Shown piece by piece: positions 1-11,900 of a DNA stretch of 64,000 bases; position 1 is the first letter of the stretch; every line of letters starts with the position of its first letter. The notes under the pieces were generated by a model. That model searched no databases. It saw nothing but the letters and a program-made list of their open reading frames with translations, and was not told where the DNA came from. Made by a program: the position numbers and the translations under genes. The stretch comes from Chaenocephalus aceratus (lineage: Eukaryota > Chordata > Actinopteri > Perciformes > Channichthyidae), in contig CM043808.1 in NCBI GenBank assembly GCA_023974075.1, positions 24,807,578-24,871,577 on the forward strand, in the 5' to 3' direction.

Positions 1-559
1 TAAAAGCCACATAGCTGCACCTGCAAGGTGAATACAGCTGGTAACAGAAAAAGTGTTTGAATGCGTACATTAACAGGTTTATGATATCACTGCCCCGTCT
101 AAGACACGAGTGATCTGACTTTAATTACATTTGACTCGAGTGTTTCGTCAACTTAATGTGTTGCTTAAAATAATACTTCTGCTTACAGTATGTGACACTG
201 TGAGTGTTGCACGGCCAGATACGGCTCAGCTGACTCAGATAAGGAGATATATGATACATTATGAAGTGATATGCCGCGGACTGTACTTAATGTCACTCTG
301 ATCCAGTTACTTATGTTGTGGTAGATATTTAAGTAAGCTTTCTTAACGCTAATGTTATAATAGTCAGATTGCTCTGAAGATGGGAGGTGATATTCTATTA
401 ATGTTCACGTTCACACAGTCGGTGATTTTTGCCGGCCGTCTTTCCTGCAACGGCAGCTTTTCTGTATTTCTTTTCTCCTGTAATATGACTTGATCGCTTT
501 AAACTCCGCACACTGAGCTCTGATTGGTCAGCAGGCAGTGCTTTCACTGAGTTGAGCTC

Positions 560-725
560 TTAGCCTGCCTGCAACCTAACCTGGTCCCGACCAGGTTAGC
601 CGCTAAGAATAAATTACCATGGAGATCTAGCCTGCTAAAAAGAGAACCAGCTTCGTAGGACCGGAAAGCCGGAGTTTTCCCTGAATTTAGCCGGCTAAGC
701 GAAAATCCTGCTTCGTAGTATACCC
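560..725. repeat. Possible MITE-like remnant
   Basis: The stretch contains a short palindrome (cctggtcccgaccagg) and two similar internal blocks, ccagcttcgtagga and cctgcttcgtagta, separated by about 65 bp. This resembles short non-autonomous DNA elements of fish, but no target duplication was found and the ends are guesses. Confidence 0.35.
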
Positions 726-734
726 CCCTGGTAT

Positions 735-955
735 TGTATCCGGGTCAGATTGACCCGAACCTCTTATGAAGGACATAAATGCGGGTGGGCATTTTTTTAC
801 AAGTGGAAAACAAATAAAAACAATTCCACATGTCCTTCACAATAAATAAGCTCCGGCCATTGAGTTTCAGGTTGAACGAAAATATCCTTATATATTTTTT
901 TATTCATTGAAAATGGAAATCGGGTCAATTTGACCCAAACACCACACATTGGTTA
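735..955. repeat. Short element bounded by GGGTCA..TGACCC blocks
   Basis: Both ends carry a near-palindromic block, gggtcagattgacccgaac on the left and gggtcaatttgacccaaac on the right. Similar blocks occur at the ends of piggyBac-like non-autonomous elements in fish. The family is an inference, and a TTAA duplication was not demonstrated. Confidence 0.3.
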
Positions 956-2924
956 AGGTTTGTGGCACAAGCAAACAACCAGTTTTTCAAACAGTATTCA
1001 ATGTGGGATAGAATCATACAGTGGAGGTATGACTTAGAAGCATTGACAGTTACGAAGGGTCTAATTTGTTTAAAATGTTGCAAGTTGAATTTAATAGTAT
1101 TTGATACTTTCTTAATATGTTTCTTAAAAGTCAAGTCATTTAAATTAATATGTAAATTAAAATTAATCCAACTCTATTCCTGCAGCTACATCTCAAAAGC
1201 CTTTATTTTAAACTTCTATACATATGCAGGTTTTTTGGAGGTGCTACAAAGCAGAGGACATGATAAAGACTGCAGACATGCTGATATACTGATAAGCTAA
1301 ATGTGCTGTAAACCTGTAGCTTGCTTATCGTATTTGCCCTACTTTGTATTGAGCTGTGTTGATAGTGACATGCTGAGTAGACTTTCTTAGAAGTAGATGT
1401 ATACATAACTGAACGACTACATGACTTGAACACACTGACATTATAAAGGGAATTGTTCTTGTATGGAAATATTGGAATATAGCTATCACGAAGATGCCCC
1501 TTCACTATAATGCATTTTTATAAGGCTGTATTTAAGCGTAATAACAACTAGCAAGCCAATAATCAATGCAGGCCCATTGAAAGTGATCGTTTGCAAGTAT
1601 AAGCATTCTTGCACAAACCAAGATGAACCTTTTATCTGCCGGATTTGACCTTTTAGCATGTTCGTATTATTATTTAGTGGTTAGAGGATATATGAAACCC
1701 CATTTCTGTGAGGTTTCATTTTTTTTTTTGCAGTGATAGTTTACTCTTCCTGAACAAGCTATAGGTTTTGTGTGTAGAAAGGCCAGTGTTTGTGTCTATC
1801 TGTGTTACACAAGCATTTTCTAAAACGTAATACCATACCAAACAATTACACCCATAAATCTGCCTGATGTACTACAGTATATTCCATCAGCAATGCTTTT
1901 ATCCTTTCATATGTACATACATGATATGGTTACTGTGGCAGCATACAATCAGTCAGATCTGTAAATGTAGATCAAAGGTTAAATCCAACACAATGTTTCC
2001 AATCAAAGTCCAATGACAATGTCTGTGTGTGTTTATATGTCTATTGAAATAGAGCCAAATATGTATATGATGTTCTCTTTAGGCAGTATACGGCATGCTC
2101 TGTACTCGTGAAGTAATGCGCGTGTCCCACATATGATAGGGAAGGGACTTTCAACCAGGATAATAATAATAAGTGTGTTTATGTGTGTAATCCTGTGTCT
2201 ATGCACACATAGTTAGATTTTGTGAATGCAAGAAACACTTCTAAGTTCTTCTGAAAAAAGAATTGTATCTCAGTGCTTTGTATTTTAATTACCTTACATA
2301 TATCATCTTCAATACAAGGGATGAAGTGAATGACATTGGCAGTACAAAGAACTCTTATGCACTAACTCTCCAAGTAATACTCCTGCTCCAAAAAAGACTG
2401 AGGGTTGCATCTCAAATACTTTTAACAAAGATGGAGGGGTTCAATGTCAATCAAATTGGAAAAGATAAAGCAGTCTTTCTCTGATTCTTTCTTATAATAA
2501 ATAGATGTTATGCAAATAATGCAAAGCTTTAGGGATTTATGCACATGTGACTCTGTCCTGTATGTGTGCATGCATGTATTCTATATGCTGATTGTTATGT
2601 GATCAACTTTGATCTCTCTTCATATCATGTTTCTATCAGTGAAGTTTTATCAGGTTTGGTCTAACATGCTATCTCTCAGCTCCAGATAAAGCTGAAGAAC
2701 AATGTCACTTTGAGCGAGCATGGTGGTTTATGACACAGCGATACCCTGTGCATGACTTCAATGTGTCTGGACTTTCAGCCACTATTGATCAAACTTATTG
2801 ACTAATACATAGGTCATTAAACTGTAGTTGAATATATTGCAAACTGTATTACACAGTTCCTGCTGCAGGCGTTATTTTGCAACACTTAGTTTCCTTAATT
2901 TCAAATGAGAGTAAAACTACATAA

Positions 2925-3265
2925 GTTCTAAGTGTACTCAAGTACAAATTGTGCAGGATGGCTTTTCTAAAGGTTTTGTATCATTTTAGAATATGTTATT
3001 ATTATGTTTTATTATTTTGGGCAAATGGTGGATACATTGTATTCTACTGAGTAGATTAGTAAAATATATATCACATACACACAAGTTGTTATATGTAAAA
3101 AGTACCTATACTAGTAACTCTTTACGATATTTCCCTTGGAGATGTAGTGGAATAGAAGTATAAAGAAGCATATGGAAATACTCATGTAAAGTACAAGTCC
3201 CCAAACTATATTTAAGTAGAGTACTTGGGTAAATGTACTTAGTTACATTCCACTAACTAATGGAT
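2925..3265. repeat. Degenerate interspersed repeat
   Basis: The right part (gagtacttgggtaaatgtac followed by a tagttacattcc-like stretch) is a sequence type repeated widely in teleost genomes. A related stretch occurs inside the intron-14 hAT element near 10650. The left part has an imperfect inverted counterpart around 2930. Boundaries are approximate. Confidence 0.35.
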
Positions 3266-5799
3266 GGATTACCATGAAACACAAATTCAAGCTCCCCAGA
3301 GGATGTACCCTTCAGACTGTAGTGAATGTTTACTTTTTCAGTGAAATATTTAAACACATACCTCATGGATTACCTGTTTACATCATTGTCACCATGGCGA
3401 TGGTTGCTCCCATACATTTTGCAACATTTTACTATTTTTAAGTTTGCAAAATTAAGTAGTGAATGTGTGACCTTTTGCTGACCTGAATCATTTTTACAAT
3501 CTTGTTTTTAAAAGAATTGGTACTCAATGCCTATTTGATGAAAAATATGGTGTTTGCAGATTTTGCGTTTTACTCAGCACAGCGATCCAAAGTGAGGGGT
3601 TGGGAAATGTGATTAAGAAGTCTATCGATAACCATTGATAACACAAAGCAAAGCATATAGCTGATCATATCTGCATTGCTGTGTCTCTTTCAAATGTTCA
3701 TGTTTTGAAGTTATACTGATAATTTATCATCAGGAAGCTATCTGGACCTTTTCAGCCGAAATGGGAACTAAATAAATGATAAAGTCGGACATAGCTTAGA
3801 ACATATAATCAGGCGATCAAACAGTCGACCTTTATGCCCAACGATTGATTAGGTAAGAGTGCCTACAGTTGCCATGCTGGGGGACAGAACATTTCTGTCT
3901 CCTGTGACAAGGGTTGCAGAGTTTATAATTACTTCCATGGGCCTCATCAGGAGGACAACAGGGTTATGTGCCAATTTTTCACTTTTCTTAAAAACATTTT
4001 TTTCATCTGCAGCCATTGTCTGACTTAATAGGTTGATGACTGCAAAAGGTTGCACAATATATCCTTTTCTTTGTAAAACCTAACATTGCACGCTTAGTGA
4101 ATTTAGGTTGTAAGGGATGAACACTGATTTTATAATAAAATATTTCACACATCATAACTTTTTTTATACAGCATGTGTTTTATGATTCAAATACAAGTGT
4201 ATATTTATAGTTTTAGCCTTTCCTCAAACTGTCCTCTAACATTAGACCCTCTGAGATCTCGGAGACGTGTAACTCAACTGAGGTGAGGTGGCATTCATTT
4301 CAAACTTCTGAAATTGTCTTTCAGAAGAATAAAATGTTTTAAAATATAATATAAATGTACATTAATACCATAATCTGTCATGATGAATTAAAGCATCAGC
4401 AAAGTGTCCAAAGAGGCTAAGGCCCCTTTGGACTCTATCTGTGTACATGTCTACCAGTGCAAACAGTGTCAGTATCTGACAAACATTAAAAAGCTCCTGA
4501 TGGGGATGTATTGCAACAGACCCTTGCACAACATTCATGTGCAGTTATATAATTGATGTGCAAAAGTAAAATAAATATATATAAACTACATTATCTCTTT
4601 TGCATATGAACACACAAGAATGACAAATACTTACATTTAAATAACACAAATAAAAGAAACCCAAGGTTATTGCTGTTTTTTTATTTACTGCACGTGCTTG
4701 ACCTGCCATGAACTAGACTGCAGTCCCTCGTAAACAACAAATAAAACTCTGCACAAACCTTTGAATATTTGTAGATCAAAGTTCATTATCTTAGCCGTAT
4801 TAGTGTGGCAAATGTTTTCACTGTTTTCATTTTGGCTTGTGGCAGTAGAAGCAGAACAACAAGCATCTAACTCTTTTACAAGGTATATTACTGTAAGTAT
4901 GTGATCATTATCATTATATTTAAATGTAGGTTTAGCCACAATCTAATTTAAAACATTAAGTATAGTCCTAAAGTGTAGTATTTTATAAAAATGCAGCATA
5001 ACTCTGGTGCATAAACAATAAAGTGTATTATTGTGCACTGTTTAATAAACCAGTAAATACAATAATAAAACCAACATTAAAGGAGTTATTGAACATTTTC
5101 ATAAAATGCAGATTGAAGGTAATATATTTGACTAATATCATCAATTCAACTGACAAGTGAATCCTCTCTTCCAGATCAAGTGGGACTTTGTTTTTTGCAG
5201 CATGCCATGATCACTCAGTGCTCACCAATAACTGTTTATCAGTGATCTAATTAACACTGGAGGTGCTAGTCATCTTCAATGAGTGCCTTTGTATTTTTGC
5301 AGCAGAAGAATATCAACTTCGGCCTGATGAGAAATCTTTGAAACCTAAATTCTAACTACGACGCCAAAATACAAAAATATTTGACCCAGATTTTAAAGTT
5401 AAGACACAATCCTTAAATCTAACCCTTTGCCATTAGAATCTGCACAATGGATAACAGTACATAATACAATTAAAATAATGTGTATATAATAACTAAACCT
5501 ACTGCAAGTCTTGCTTTTATCGACAAGTGGACAAGGAAATGGGCCTAGAGGTGACTGAAAACTGTAATCATTGTGACACAACTCATTTGCATGGATAGCT
5601 CATTTACATTTCATATAGTGAAGTTTTTTTAAATTCATTAGTATTTTTTTTAAGGCTACGCTTAATGTGCTTTATCAATACAAATATTTAATCTAGTCCT
5701 TTGCGCATTTTAATATATCTGAAAAATGCATTTTTAATGCTCTTACAAGAGCACGTTTTTAAGATTAAACTACATTGAGTGCTTTGAGCCATGGGTATC

Positions 5800-5989
5800 T
5801 TTTCAACTTTTGCCTTTGTCCCTCCACACAGGAGGGTTGGGTGGACTTTGAGAGTTCAAAGAACTATCTGTGCCTCCCAGTCTCCTGACAGACCCCAGCT
5901 GAGGTATAAAAGTCCCAAGCTCTAGCAGAAGAATCAGTCTCGACCGAGTACTCACTCTAACTAAGAGAGAGAGCTTCACCGAACCCATC
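5800..5989 (+). promoter_or_regulatory. apob: apob promoter and 5' UTR
   Basis: A TATA box at 5905-5911 lies 79 bp before the start codon, so transcription should begin near 5935. Upstream are three sites of the type bound by the liver/intestine receptor HNF4. At 5842-5850, tggactttg is the reverse complement of CAAAGTCCA, the HNF4-selective motif. At 5810-5823 there is a direct-repeat-like tttgcctttgtccc. At 5852-5863 there is a gttcaaagaac-type palindrome. HNF4 control of apoB promoters is established in mammals; its use here is inferred. Confidence 0.7.
5905..5911 (+). promoter_or_regulatory. apob: TATA box of apob
   Basis: TATAAAA in a GC-containing context, about 30 bp upstream of the likely start of transcription. 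It is the only TATA element in register with the apob signal-peptide exon. Confidence 0.75.
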
Positions 5990-8900
5990 ATGGGGGATAC
6001 AAAGCTCTGCCTATTGCTGATCCTCAGCACAGCTGCCTTGGCTTGTAAGTACTTCTTGGAAAATTACTTAGTATAAGTGCATCTGGATAATAATCCTAAC
6101 AGAAATAAATGAGACAGCACTGTTAAAACTATGTCAAAATACAGCTTTCGATAGATGCAAAAGCTGCATGCTCCAAAGTAGAATGCCTTTAAGCACACAC
6201 AAATATGATAACTTCACTTCAGTTATATAATGGTAATACATTTTTGTAAACACATTTTCTATGAAATTGGTCAAAAATCTTAATAGATTATTGCAAACTG
6301 AAAAAATGGTTACTGTCGCCAAGGCTGTTTAATGTGTTGTTGATTTACTGAACAGTACAGTCTGCAGATTATGCTGAATATTATTGCTTAAGGTTGCTGG
6401 AAATGGAGATTAGTAGTAAATCACGGGCAAATAAAGCAGTACATTTTAGAGAAAAATCACTGTAGAGAATCTTGTAGCTTTTAACTGTCATTCAATTGTG
6501 CTTGTATATGCTAATCAGTATAAATATCCAACAGTATACATGGTAAATGTTAAATGCTTTGGTTTTGGAATAGACTTCTGAAAGTGTCTTTTACTAAAAA
6601 CATATTGTTGGTGGGCGAGTTAGAGAATTAGTTCTACTGTTTTACTCTCTTGTTAAGGGGGTTACTTTTAGGAAAATTACCTCTACCTCTGACCTCTGCC
6701 AATCTTGGGAGAGGAGGAAGAATATTTTCTTTCAGTCTGAGTGGAACTTGTAATGTGGTTAATTATTTCACCACTGGGATCGTTTAAAGCACGTTATAAT
6801 ACACTTTAAAAATGATTATCTTAAAATGAACACTGTTATAAGTATGGAAGACTAACTATGGATTTATGTAGTTTCTACTATGTAATGTTTTTTATGTTCA
6901 AATCAATCTGATTATTTGTAATTGCATTTGAATTTCTAAAGTATAAACAATGTGACTTTTTTCGGAATAGTTGCCCAAGAAGAAGACCAACCTACCTGCC
7001 TATGTAAGTTACACCAGACGTTTCCTTGACTCGAATACATCAAGTCTACAAATTAATAGTAGTTTTATGGTAATAAGATGGCTTTTGCTTACAAAATCAA
7101 TTCTTAATATTGTCTTCTCTTGTAGTGGACCAAAGGTACAAGACCCTCCACACGTATGAATACCTATATGAAGCTGAATCTTTGAATGCCATCAACGGAG
7201 CCTCACAGCTCAGGAATGGACCTAAGGGCTCATGCACGGTACGAGAAACATCTTTTCACAATCATCTGTTTAGTCATCCGATTATTTTCTTTTCATACAT
7301 TTCTCAGAGGGTAAGATAAAAATAACGTATACAATTTTTCACAGGTTTCAGTTGAAGTACCCCAGTCTTGCAGTTACATCGTCCGCACCACTGGCTGTAG
7401 CCTGAGTGAGGTGGTCGATATGGACACAGAGGGCAACCCTGTGTTCGCTCCTGCAGCCACTTCTGATGCCTTTGCTGCTGAAATGGAGAAGTATGTCACT
7501 TCATGAAAATCCCTATCAAAGATTATTTTCTTTCAAACATTAATCACAATTCAGCTTATTTATGGATTATTAATCTTAATATCATGTATTTTGTTTTAGA
7601 TATCCTCTGAAGGTTGTGGTTGAGGGAGTTTACGATGTCAAACTGTACCCCGAGGAAGGGGAGACAATTACCATCCTGAACATCAAAAGGGGAATCATTT
7701 CTGCCCTGGCTGTGCCTCTGCTGGAAGAAGACAAGAACAAGAACATGGTACATTCATGAAAGAATGCTTTGAATTTTGCATATTTTAGTATACTTCAAAA
7801 GTATATCATGTTTGTATTTACTATAAAAAAAAACTGCCTGAAGTACATACAACAATTCTCTAATCATCTATTTCAGCCCACCATTCATGGCAAGTGCAAG
7901 ACACAATCCACAGTCAACGCAAGAGAGGACATCGCAACTGACATCAGCCTCAACAGGGACCTGTCCAGATGTGACAAATTTGTCCCACTGAGAGACCACA
8001 CCAGCCCACTGGCACTTATCTCTGGCATGGTAAGATATCCAATTAGCTGAGGTAGCAACATGAACCTTTCAGATAATCAATTCATGAATTAAATATATTT
8101 AATTGAAGTGGTATGTGGGAGGATACTATTCAACTTAACTTTGATTAATTCACTGCATTAATATGATCTTTTTTTCAGCACTATCCTCTTGCCCAGCTGG
8201 TCAGAAGCTCACAGGCCTGCAACTACAAGTTTGACAATGCGGACAAACACATGACCTCTGGCTCATGCATTGAAAACCACATCCTCATTCCCTTCTCTCA
8301 CAAGTAAGTTTAACCTCATATTAGACTCTTAAAAGTGTTTTGTCATATAAGTGACACACTGATATGTCTTGTACAAGAGGTCAACAGTATTGTTAAGCAT
8401 GTTTTTCTTTCACCAGTGGAGAACATGGAATTACCAACGTTGGAAAGCAAGAACTGACTCTGGTTCAGGTCTCTCCTAGCAATGAAAGAGTCTTTGACCA
8501 CAGTAAGTCCTTTGTTTATTGTGTATTCTTTCAAAATACATTTGATTGATTCAGAAAAGCTTTCAAAGAAGCTAACGGTCACATTATAACTATGTTGGTA
8601 TTGTTTCACAGGTGGTATTGTGAAGGGTCTTCACATGGACGCTGTTGAGGACAAGAGTGCTATCCAGGATAAAGATGCAGGTCTGAACCTCCTGAGAGAA
8701 CTGGCCTCTCTGCCCGAGACTGAAGGTGAAAAGAGGGCCCACCTCTTCCACGTGCTTGTCAGTATGGTCCGTGGAATGAAGACCGAGACCCTGAGTCCCG
8801 CCATTCCAGAAGCTCTTGAAGTGTCCAGTGCCCTGACCTACCAGGTTTTGGCCCAGTGTGGAACCCCTGAGTGCAGCAGTGCCATCATGCAGATCTTCAG

Positions 8901-11900
8901 GACCTTTGACACTTCCTCACTCGAGGTTGATGCCGGTGTTTTTGCTATGGGACTGGTGTCCAATCCCTCTGCCCTCCTGATCAATGACATGCTCGAGATG
9001 GCCAAATACAAGCCCAGCAAGCCCATCATGTACGCCCTGAGCAATGTTGTAAAGAGGTAAGTGAAGTTAACCCGCCTTTATTTTATATTCAATCACTGAA
9101 TAATGTTTCAGCAAACGTTTTCCCTCTTTTGATTATTAGGAGAAGCAAGCTTTGAATTATAATATTATGTATTTTGTTTCTGACCAGGTTTTACAAAGCT
9201 GAAGGCAAACTGATCCCTGAGATTTTCGCTGTTGCTGAGTTCATGGGTTCCCAGTTGGGTGACTGTTCTGGTGACAAGGACAACACTTTCATGACATTGA
9301 GAGTGCGTAACATTTGCTACGGATCAAAAGTAAAATAACATAAAACACCAATGAACACAAAACTAATATGTCCTTTGATTTCAGGTTATTGGAAACATGG
9401 CAGCAGCTATGGGAGCTGCTGGTCCTGCACTCAGATCTGCTGTGATCCAGTGTGTGAACCAACCTGCTGCTTCCCTGGCTGTGCAGCAGGCTGCCATTCA
9501 GGCCTTCAGACTGACTCCCGTCCCAGAGGAGGCAAGTCAAATTCACTCAAAGGTTTGACAAAACGTCTAAATAATTATTTCTACCTTTTACTAATTATAT
9601 TGATGTCTATCTTTTACAGGGCAGAGAGATTCTCATGCAAGTGCTTTTGGACGGCGCAAGCCCAATGCAAAAGCGTGTTGCTGCATATCTGGTACTGATG
9701 AAAGACCCCCAGCCCACTGAACTGGCCCAGCTGGCTGATGCCCTGCCCATTGAGCAGGACCAACAAGTCAAGAGCTTTGTGATCTCCCACATTACCAACA
9801 TTTTGTCCTCAACTGAGCCAGCAACCCAAGAGTAAGTGAAAAGCAGTTTCAGATTTATATTCAAATGTCACACATTTGTTGTTGTACAACATGGTTAGTA
9901 CATTTCCCCATTTTATCCTTATCAGATATGTAACTGTAATATTTGTTTTCTGTCCTTCAGACTGAGACAGAAGATCCTTGATGCACTTCAGGGCAATGAG
10001 GTCGGGGCAGCTATGGACCCCACCAAGTTCTCTCGCAACTACAAGATTGGATCTGTGGAAGGCAACATGTTCTTTGAGGGTAGCAGCTACTTGCCCAAGG
10101 AGGTCATGCTTGAAATGACTCTGAAGGCATTCGGCTATGACATCGACATGATGGAGGTAAACCTTTTGAGCTGTGTTTTTCCATAAACTAGGAACACAAT
10201 GTTCTGAGGTCTGTAAGTGTGTCATGTCATAATGTTCTTCACCCTAACAGGTTGGTATGGAGGGCAATGGATTTGAGCCAACTGTGGAAGCCCTGTTTGG
10301 AAAGAATGGATTCTTCCCCGACACTGCCCTGGAGACAATGTACTTTGTCTCTGAGAACATGCCACTCAGAGTCAATGAGATCTTGCAGAACATGCTCCCT
10401 GCTCTGAAGAAGGACAGGAAGAAGAGACAGGTATTTAGAAAAATGGTTTTTGTATCAAAAGTATAAATGATGTTATTAGCAGTGTTGGGACTAACGCCGT
10501 TATTTTTGGCAGTAACTAGTACTCTAACGCATTACTTTTTAAATTCAGTAACTCAGTTACCGTTACTACATGGTGCGTTACTCCGTTACTGCGTTAGTTT
10601 TTTTATATAGTCAACAGCCAGGTGAACAGAGATGAGAATGAGTACTTAAGTACAGTACTTGAGTAAATGTACTTAAATACTTCCTGTGTCACATGCGGAG
10701 ACGGGCTGTGGGCGTGTTTGTGTTGTTTACTAACAAGACTATCATGGCGGCGGCGGAGCTCAAGTCTAGTTTCTCCACCTGGAGATATTCTCACTATTTC
10801 ACTTTTGTCGAGCACAAAGAAAAGAACGTTTTAGTTAAATGTAAGTTGTGTCCTGGCGGGTCAAAGAGCCTATCTACTGCCCAAACCAGTCATTCAAATC
10901 TCTTAAAACATCTGGGACGAAGCTAGTAGCTAAGACCACAGAGACTCAGCCGACGCCACTCCACCTCCACCTGCACCTAAGCAACAGCGGCTGGATTTTA
11001 ACCAAGGGACTGCTAGCCAGGGAAAAGTCGATAAAGCCATTGCACGGTATGTTGTAGAACACATGCAGGCTATTGCTACAGTGGAGTCACCCGCTTTCAG
11101 GGAGCTAGTTAGCATGATAGCATGTCCGGGCGGCACACGGCATATGAAACGGAAAACTTTTTCCAACTACCTGGAGAAAGAATATACAAAAATGTAAAGC
11201 CAGCTAATATCGATGCTATCCAGATTGCATATAATGCATGTCAAGTTGATCAACAGATTGTATTATTCTCCAATGCAACAGGGTTGCCAACTCTCACGCA
11301 TCTGGCGTGTGACACACGCTTTCACTCTCAATAGCCGCGTTCACACTGCGGTACTTTTCCCACAAAGGTTCATGCGAACTTAGTTCATGCAAACTCTTTA
11401 GTTCGCATGAACTAAGTACAGATCACGTTCACACCAGAAAAAGTCCCTGGGGGTGGATTAGGCAAATGAAGCCGCTGACGTCACTTCTTCTTCTTCTGCT
11501 TTGGGTTTACTGGCAGGCCGCAACCCACTTCACGGCGTATACTGCCGCCCAAAGTCCCCGGCCGGAAGTCCCCGGAGTTGGGGACTGGCTTCAGTAGAAG
11601 CTGCTGGGAGTCCCAGCAGCTTCTACTGAAGCCTTCCGAGTAAATCGCCAGAACGCCGACACCTCCTCATCTCCACCGCTCCCATGTTTTATTTTGTGTT
11701 GCCATAAGTTAGTCTCTCTGCGTTTCTGCGCTGGGCTAATGCTAATGATACTAATGCTAATGCAAGGATAATAAAATGGGGTCTTCACAAAACTTTTTGG
11801 GAGTTTTACGGGGCGTGGTTTGCAATTCGCCCAGCCAATCAGGAATATAGCTCTTTTCTCAAAAAAGAGCCGCTCGAAAGTCCCTGCTAGAAAGCAGGGA

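Larger units (their letters stand above)
1..5800. other. Gene-poor 5' flank of apob
   Basis: AT-rich, non-coding sequence. Open frames here are short (up to 112 codons), have low-complexity composition and no recognisable domain or splice structure, so none is called. Three stretches look like decayed interspersed repeats and are listed separately; otherwise I see nothing supportable. Confidence 0.6.

Noticed and set aside
962..1300. 112-aa ORF in the 5' flank
   Set aside because: AT-rich composition, no domain, and opposite-strand frames of similar length; chance frame is likelier.
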